From Candidatus Nitrosomarinus sp. (GTDB lineage: Archaea > Thermoproteota > Nitrososphaeria > Nitrososphaerales > Nitrosopumilaceae), in NCBI GenBank assembly GCA_003702465.1, contig REGF01000014.1, forward strand, positions 1 through 18,070: DNA of 18,070 bases. The letters are read 5' to 3'. The position numbers and the translations under genes were made by a program. Below the pieces are notes generated by a model that was not told where the DNA came from, made no database searches, and saw only the letters and a list, made by a program, of their open reading frames with translations. Numbering within the stretch: position 1 is the first letter of the stretch; every line of letters begins with the position of its first letter. This document shows positions 14,101 through 18,070 of this stretch, one piece after another.

Positions 14101-16011
14101 TTAATTGGACTTATTTTCATCAGCAGTATTCGAATCAGAAGTTTGTCCATCAGCACCTTGTTGTCCATCAGCACCTTGTTGTCCATCAGCACCTTGTTGT
14201 CCATCAGCACCTTGTTGTCCATCAGCACCTTGTTGTCCATCAGCACCTGGTGGTGGTGCTGCATTTTTGTATAGTTCAGTTGTTACTTCATTGACTAAAG
14301 TTTGTAATGCTTCAAGCTTAGGTTTTAATTCAGATGGTTCTTTATCTAAAACTTCCTTAACTTCTTTAACAGCATCAGTAATTTTAATTCCTTGTTCTTG
14401 TGAAATTTTATCTTTAAGATCTACATTTACTAATTTTTCAGTAGTGTAAATATAACTCTCGGCTTCATTTTTAAGATCAATTTTTTCTTTCTTAACTTTA
14501 TCTTCATCAGAGAACTTTTCTGCATCTTCTTTTAATTTTTCAATTTCTTCTGGAGAAAGTTTTGAATTTGATTCAATTGTTATTTTAGCTTCCTTTTGTG
14601 TACCAAGATCTTTTGCTGTTACATTAATGATTCCATTTGCGTCAATATCAAATTTGACTTCAATTTGTGGTACACCTCTTGGTGCAGGTGGTAAATCAGT
14701 GAGATTAAAACTTCCTAATGAAACATTATCATTTGCCATAGGTCTTTCACCTTGTACAACGTGAATTGTTACAGCTGTTTGGTTATCAGCTGCAGTTGTG
14801 AAAACTTTACCTTTAGAAGTTGGGATAGTAGTGTTTCTTTCAATTAATGGTTCTCTTACACCACCTAATGTTTCAATTCCTAATGTTAGTGGAGTTACAT
14901 CAAGTAGAACAATGTCACTACTTACATCACCAGCAATAATTCCTGCCTGTATTGCAGCACCCATGGCTACTGCCTCCATTGGATCAACACCAGATTCAGT
15001 TTCTTGACCAATTACTTCACTTACAAATTTTTTGACTAATGGAATTCTAGTTGGTCCTCCAACCATGACAATTTTATTAATATCAGAATTTGATAATTTT
15101 GCATCTTCTAATGCTTTGAGAATTGAAGGTTTACATCTCTCTACAATTGGACCAATTAATTCATCCAATTTTGCTCGTGTAATTCTTAATTCAAGATTTT
15201 TTGCTCCTGCAGATGGATCGTGTGCAATAAATGGTAAATTAATGTCAGTTTCCATTACAGTAGACAATTCAATTTTTGCTTTTTCACATGCTTCTCTAAT
15301 TCTTGTCATTGCTGTTGAATCAGAACTCAAATCAACTCCTTCTTTTTTCTTAAATTCATCTAAAACATAATCAATCAAAACTTTATCCATATCTGTACCA
15401 CCTAATTTTGTATCTCCAGATGTACTTAGAACCTCAAATACACCTCCACCCATTTCCATAATGGTTACATCCAAAGTACCACCACCAAAATCAAAAACAA
15501 GTATTTTCATATCCTGTTTTGCTTTATCTAATCCAAATGCTAAAGATGCAGCAGTTGGTTCATTAATGATTCTAACAACATCAAGACCAGCAATGGTACC
15601 AGCATCTTTAGTTGCTTGACGCTGATTATCATCAAAATATGCAGGTACTGTAATTACGACTTTTTCAATTGGCTCTCCTACAAATGCTTCAGCATCTTTT
15701 TTTATTTTTTGAAGAATAAATGCTGAAACTTGTTGAGGTTTGTATTCTTTATCTAAAACTTTGAAGGTTTCATCTGAACCCATTTTTCTTTTAGCAGCAA
15801 CAATTGTATTATCTGGGTTTGTTACAGACTGTCTTCTTGCAGGTTCACCAACTAAAAGTTCACCTTCTTTACTAAATGCAACAACAGATGGAAATGCTTT
15901 ACCACCAACTGTTGCACCTTCAGCTGCAGGAATAATAGTAGGTTTACCACCCATAACTACTGCTGCTGCAGAATTACTTGTTCCTAAATCAATACCAATA
16001 ATTTTAGTCAT
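14101..16011 (-). CDS. dnaK: chaperone DnaK (Hsp70)
   Basis: DnaK is the ATP-driven Hsp70 that binds exposed hydrophobic segments of client proteins. The 636-aa protein is complete: IIGIDLGTSNSAAAV at the start, VITVPAYFDDNQRQATKDAG and IINEPTAASLAFG in the ATPase lobe, DFGGGTLDVTI and VGGPTRIP as the phosphate and adenosine motifs, the linker VLLDVTPLTLGIET, then the peptide-binding domain and a helical lid. The C-terminal tail is odd: after PPPG come five Gly-Ala-Asp-Gly-Gln-Gln units and one ending in Thr, then an acidic end. The NEF-loop details of the ATPase lobe fit a GrpE-dependent DnaK. It follows grpE with a 2-nt gap and precedes dnaJ by 49 nt, so the three are surely one operon. Confidence 0.98.
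   Translation of the reverse strand: MTKIIGIDLGTSNSAAAVVMGGKPTIIPAAEGATVGGKAFPSVVAFSKEGELLVGEPARRQSVTNPDNTIVAAKRKMGSDETFKVLDKEYKPQQVSAFILQKIKKDAEAFVGEPIEKVVITVPAYFDDNQRQATKDAGTIAGLDVVRIINEPTAASLAFGLDKAKQDMKILVFDFGGGTLDVTIMEMGGGVFEVLSTSGDTKLGGTDMDKVLIDYVLDEFKKKEGVDLSSDSTAMTRIREACEKAKIELSTVMETDINLPFIAHDPSAGAKNLELRITRAKLDELIGPIVERCKPSILKALEDAKLSNSDINKIVMVGGPTRIPLVKKFVSEVIGQETESGVDPMEAVAMGAAIQAGIIAGDVSSDIVLLDVTPLTLGIETLGGVREPLIERNTTIPTSKGKVFTTAADNQTAVTIHVVQGERPMANDNVSLGSFNLTDLPPAPRGVPQIEVKFDIDANGIINVTAKDLGTQKEAKITIESNSKLSPEEIEKLKEDAEKFSDEDKVKKEKIDLKNEAESYIYTTEKLVNVDLKDKISQEQGIKITDAVKEVKEVLDKEPSELKPKLEALQTLVNEVTTELYKNAAPPPGADGQQGADGQQGADGQQGADGQQGADGQQGADGQTSDSNTADENKSN
14140..14247 (-). repeat. 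18-bp tandem repeat in the dnaK 3' end (six units)
   Basis: Read on the plus strand, five base-identical copies of TTGTTGTCCATCAGCACC run from 14158 to 14247, preceded by one copy at 14140-14157 that differs at its first three bases. They encode six Gly-Ala-Asp-Gly-Gln-Gln/Thr units in the disordered tail of DnaK. Identity at the DNA level points to recent expansion by slippage. Confidence 0.97.
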
Positions 16012-16013
16012 TT

Positions 16014-16592
16014 TTATTCATCATTCTCCTTTTTTGAAATTTCTACTAGCGTAGGTCTTAATATTTTTTTTTGGGAAATATAGCCTTTCCTGATCTCTTT
16101 TGTAATTGTATTATCATCTAATGTTGAATCTGAAACAATAGAAATTGCCTCATGAAAATTAGGATCAAAAATTTCTCCTAAAGCATCTATAGGTTCAACA
16201 TTATATTTTTCCATTAATGATTCCATATTTTTTAAAATCGAATTTAAACCATCTGCATTAATTTTACTTTCAGAAAGTACATCTTTGGCACGTTGAAAAT
16301 CATCATAAATTTTAAGAAAATCTAACATAAACTCATTAATTTTAGAATTAACACCAACCTCAATATCATTTTGAGTTTTTCTGCTAAGGTTTTGAAAATC
16401 TGCTAAAACGTGTTTTAATTTTTCTTCAAATTGAGATGATTTTTGTTTTTCTAATTCTAATAATTTTGATAAATCTTCAGAATTATGATCATTATTATTT
16501 ACATTTTCTGATTCTTTTGCATTACTAGAATCTGTTTCATTTTCAGAAATTACTTCAACAGGGATTTCATCAGATTTTTTTTCATCAGACAA
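16014..16592 (-). CDS. grpE: nucleotide exchange factor GrpE
   Basis: GrpE releases ADP from DnaK. The 192-aa protein has an acidic, low-complexity N-terminal tail (about residues 1-45), a long coiled coil (ELEKQKSSQFEEKLKHVLADFQNL) and the C-terminal beta domain, with family landmarks FDPNFHEAISIV and KGYISQKKILRPTLVEI. The start codon is TTG at 16592: no ATG occurs before the coiled coil, and a strong TATA box is placed about 28 nt upstream, predicting a leaderless mRNA that begins at this TTG. It is the first gene of the grpE-dnaK-dnaJ operon. The fit of promoter and start is inference from sequence only. Confidence 0.95.
   Translation of the reverse strand: MSDEKKSDEIPVEVISENETDSSNAKESENVNNNDHNSEDLSKLLELEKQKSSQFEEKLKHVLADFQNLSRKTQNDIEVGVNSKINEFMLDFLKIYDDFQRAKDVLSESKINADGLNSILKNMESLMEKYNVEPIDALGEIFDPNFHEAISIVSDSTLDDNTITKEIRKGYISQKKILRPTLVEISKKENDE
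16025..16031 (-). promoter_or_regulatory. ribosome binding site of dnaK
   Basis: On the minus strand AAGGAGA lies inside the last codons of grpE, 13 nt before the dnaK ATG at 16011. The match to the 16S rRNA tail is strong but the spacing is longer than usual, so translational coupling to the grpE stop (2 nt before the dnaK ATG) may matter. Confidence 0.5.
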
Positions 16593-16616
16593 TTTAATCA
16601 GGATAATTTTTTAGCT

Positions 16617-16624
16617 AATTTATA
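16617..16624 (-). promoter_or_regulatory. TATA box of the grpE-dnaK-dnaJ operon
   Basis: On the minus strand TATAAATT is centred about 28 nt before the TTG start of grpE. It lies in the 35-nt gap after the 16628-17767 gene, which is on the same strand, and indicates an independent promoter for the chaperone operon. I saw no inverted repeat that would mark a heat-shock operator. Confidence 0.6.
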
Positions 16625-16627
16625 CCA

Positions 16628-17767
16628 TTATTGAATCGTTTCACAAAGAGGATTTGCTTTTACTATAATTAAATTAGAATCTTTTTTAGTATTTTCAATA
16701 TTTTTAAAATCAGATTGAGAACAAGCTACAATTATTGTAGTTTTATCACTATGAAATAAATTGAAATCTGGATCTTCATATGCTTCAACATCACCAATAT
16801 AATCACGCAATTTAGAAGTTAAATTTTGAAGCATCTCAATTTTATCTCCACGCATTGCATGTTGATCAAGCGTCCAAGATAATGCTATTTTTGTTCTACT
16901 TGCTTTTAGATCATTTTTCTTTAAAGTACCACGAATTTCATCAATCAATCTTTTGATGTATCCATCTATTCCTTTTACACTTCCATTAATCAAATACATT
17001 AATGAATTTGAACCTTCAAAAGATGAACCTAGAGATTTTAGATCAAACAATCCATTTATCATATTATCCAAAAATATTTCTTGAAAATCATTTGATGAAA
17101 GATCATTTTTTGTAATTTCATCTTGAGCATATTTACAAACCTCCAAAATACTACAAAGACTAGAAAATCTTGATAATACATCAATAGCGTGAAAATGTTC
17201 TGATGATGAAATCGCTACAAATTCTTTTTCTTTTTTTGTATTACTAAGTAAATCAGCTAAAACTGGATCTTTTTTACCATTAAATGAACCGATAATTTTT
17301 GGTTGTTGATTAAGGTCTTCTAGAGGATAGTAAAAATAAGAAATATTTTTACCAGCTTGAAGTCCAGTTACATGTTCTAATAATGATATATTTTCATTAT
17401 TGCCTCCAAATCCTGTAGCTAGTGTAAAAATTACTGAGCTGTTTTTCTTTAATGATGTAACTGCATCTTTGAATTTTGAATGAATCTCTGTTTTGATATC
17501 TTGTCCAGTTTTTCTAATTCTTGGAGTAAAGAAAAGATATTGAGCTTTAGAAATTGCCACATCAATTGGTTCCATTGCCAATAATGGTTCATCTTCTTTT
17601 AAGGAAGAAACATTTGGATATGTTTTAGCAATTTCAGCTTTAAGAGAGATTGCAGAAGGTGTAGATTCATCTATAATATACACATCTGCACCCTTAATTG
17701 CCATTTGAGAAGCAATTGCATAACCTTCAGTACTTAAGCCATAAACAACAACTTTTGTTCCTGCCAT
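16628..17767 (-). CDS. Rossmann-fold protein related to nucleotide-sugar dehydrogenases, probably not an active dehydrogenase
   Basis: The 379-aa protein starts with a nucleotide-binding fold: a strand, then GLSTEG at residues 10-15, a helix, and KGADVYIIDES, with the acidic residue that usually holds the NAD ribose. The following order (LFFTPRIRKTG, SSVIFTLATGFGG, ISYFYYPLEDL) parallels UDP-glucose/GDP-mannose 6-dehydrogenases, as does a helical middle domain and a Rossmann-like C-terminus (TTIIVACSQSD). However, I find no counterpart of the catalytic GGxCxxKD motif, so oxidation of nucleotide sugars is unlikely. The initiator is the ATG at 17767; a TTG three bases upstream is less likely. 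It is divergent from the DUF354 gene. Function unknown; a cofactor-binding or sensing role is possible. Confidence 0.7.
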   Translation of the reverse strand: MAGTKVVVYGLSTEGYAIASQMAIKGADVYIIDESTPSAISLKAEIAKTYPNVSSLKEDEPLLAMEPIDVAISKAQYLFFTPRIRKTGQDIKTEIHSKFKDAVTSLKKNSSVIFTLATGFGGNNENISLLEHVTGLQAGKNISYFYYPLEDLNQQPKIIGSFNGKKDPVLADLLSNTKKEKEFVAISSSEHFHAIDVLSRFSSLCSILEVCKYAQDEITKNDLSSNDFQEIFLDNMINGLFDLKSLGSSFEGSNSLMYLINGSVKGIDGYIKRLIDEIRGTLKKNDLKASRTKIALSWTLDQHAMRGDKIEMLQNLTSKLRDYIGDVEAYEDPDFNLFHSDKTTIIVACSQSDFKNIENTKKDSNLIIVKANPLCETIQ

Positions 17768-17828
17768 CAATAAGGGATGATTATCGACTAAGAAAAACTT
17801 ATTGAAGTATAGTAATTATCAAAAATAC

Positions 17829-18070
17829 TTGAAAATATGGATAGATATTCTAACACCAAAGCAATTATTGTTTTCTGAACCAATAATTGAGAAACTCGGA
17901 CAAAAACATAAGATTTTGTGTACATCAAGAGAATACAATGAAGTATCAAAATTGGCAAAAATAAGAGATTTTGACCTAATTTTTGTTGGAAAACATGGTG
18001 GTGGAGACAAAGAAAGCAAACTAAGAGCAAGTATTGACAGAATTGAAAAATTATCAAAAAAGATTAAGAG
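17829..18070 (+). CDS. DUF354 family protein, 3' end beyond the window
   Basis: An open frame runs from a TTG at 17829 to the end of the window, so only the first 80 residues are seen. The N-terminus (KIWIDILTPKQLLFSEPIIEKL, broken here by no stop) and the later TSREYNEVSKLAKI and VGKHGGGDKESKLRASIDR match the start of the DUF354 family, whose members resemble GT-B glycosyltransferases and are common in archaea. No ATG is available before the conserved WIDILTP stretch, and TTG gives the expected N-terminus. An AT-rich AGTATAGT at 17806-17813 lies only about 20 nt before it, so the promoter is uncertain. It is divergent from the dehydrogenase-like gene. A role in a surface or storage sugar is possible, by family analogy. 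Confidence 0.75.
   Translation, partial: MKIWIDILTPKQLLFSEPIIEKLGQKHKILCTSREYNEVSKLAKIRDFDLIFVGKHGGGDKESKLRASIDRIEKLSKKIK

Noticed and set aside
14140..14247. Possible CRISPR-like array
   Set aside because: The 18-bp units are directly adjacent with no spacers and keep the dnaK reading frame.
14105..14449. Plus-strand open frame with repeated Cys-Cys-Pro-Ser-Ala-Pro
   Set aside because: It is the complement of the DnaK tail repeat; the periodicity comes from the dnaK tandem repeat and not from a cysteine-rich protein.
15032..15370. Plus-strand open frames opposite dnaK (also at 14798-15007 and 15740-16054)
   Set aside because: They are antisense to strongly conserved DnaK ATPase-domain codons and have no promoter or recognisable product.
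12993..16592. grpE-dnaK-dnaJ as a recent foreign insertion
   Set aside because: Base composition and codon use match the neighbours and there are no mobile-element remnants; an old bacterial origin is a family-level fact and not something visible here.

Overview
The window looks like a densely packed, AT-rich chromosomal segment of an ammonia-oxidising-type archaeon (Nitrososphaerota/Thaumarchaeota, most like a marine Nitrosopumilus relative). The archaeal assignment rests on the genes: aPelota, the archaea-specific GatD/GatE amidotransferase, a two-ring Cdc48, an archaeal-type uL2, an archaeal 7S SRP RNA, and TATA boxes placed about 26 nt before start codons. The genus-level guess is inference from gene content and base composition. 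I see no insertion sequence, prophage, CRISPR array or other sign of an island; this is a housekeeping region.

Layout. 1-2286: a 54-aa cysteine-rich protein facing a YjbQ-family protein, then an unrecognised 137-aa protein and pelota (ribosome rescue). 2283-4796: cutA, divergent from a membrane site-2 protease with a PDZ domain, then an Ncs6/TtuA-type tRNA 2-thiolation enzyme. 4830-5145: SRP RNA with its own TATA box. 5146-6567: a small unrecognised protein, acylphosphatase, and a solitary ribosomal protein uL2. 6641-12205: divergent cdc48, then gatD-gatE and tRNA-Leu(CAG). 12284-12984: a 54-aa zinc-finger-like protein facing a HAD-family nucleotidase. 12993-16592 (minus strand): grpE-dnaK-dnaJ, a complete Hsp70 set. 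16628-end: a Rossmann protein resembling nucleotide-sugar dehydrogenases but lacking their catalytic motif, divergent from a 3'-truncated DUF354-family gene.

How the genes fit together. Most serve protein synthesis and quality control: tRNA charging and modification (GatDE, Ncs6/TtuA, tRNA-Leu), the ribosome (uL2), rescue of stalled ribosomes (pelota), membrane targeting (SRP RNA), folding (DnaK/DnaJ/GrpE), unfolding for the proteasome (Cdc48 with a C-terminal Tyr-Tyr-Arg) and intramembrane proteolysis. Genes are mostly in units of one to three.

Gene expression signals. Several genes and the SRP RNA have a TATA box centred about 26 nt before the first base, which implies leaderless mRNAs. 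Internal operon genes (gatE, dnaK, dnaJ) instead show Shine-Dalgarno sequences. uL2, grpE, the site-2 protease and the DUF354 gene appear to start with TTG. All five tail-to-tail junctions are compressed to a 3-4 nt gap or a 4-nt overlap, and the three overlaps all share the palindrome TTAA as both stop codons. I found no convincing undescribed multi-gene system; the best leads are these compact junctions, the degenerate dehydrogenase, the 18-bp repeat in dnaK and the unrecognised small proteins.
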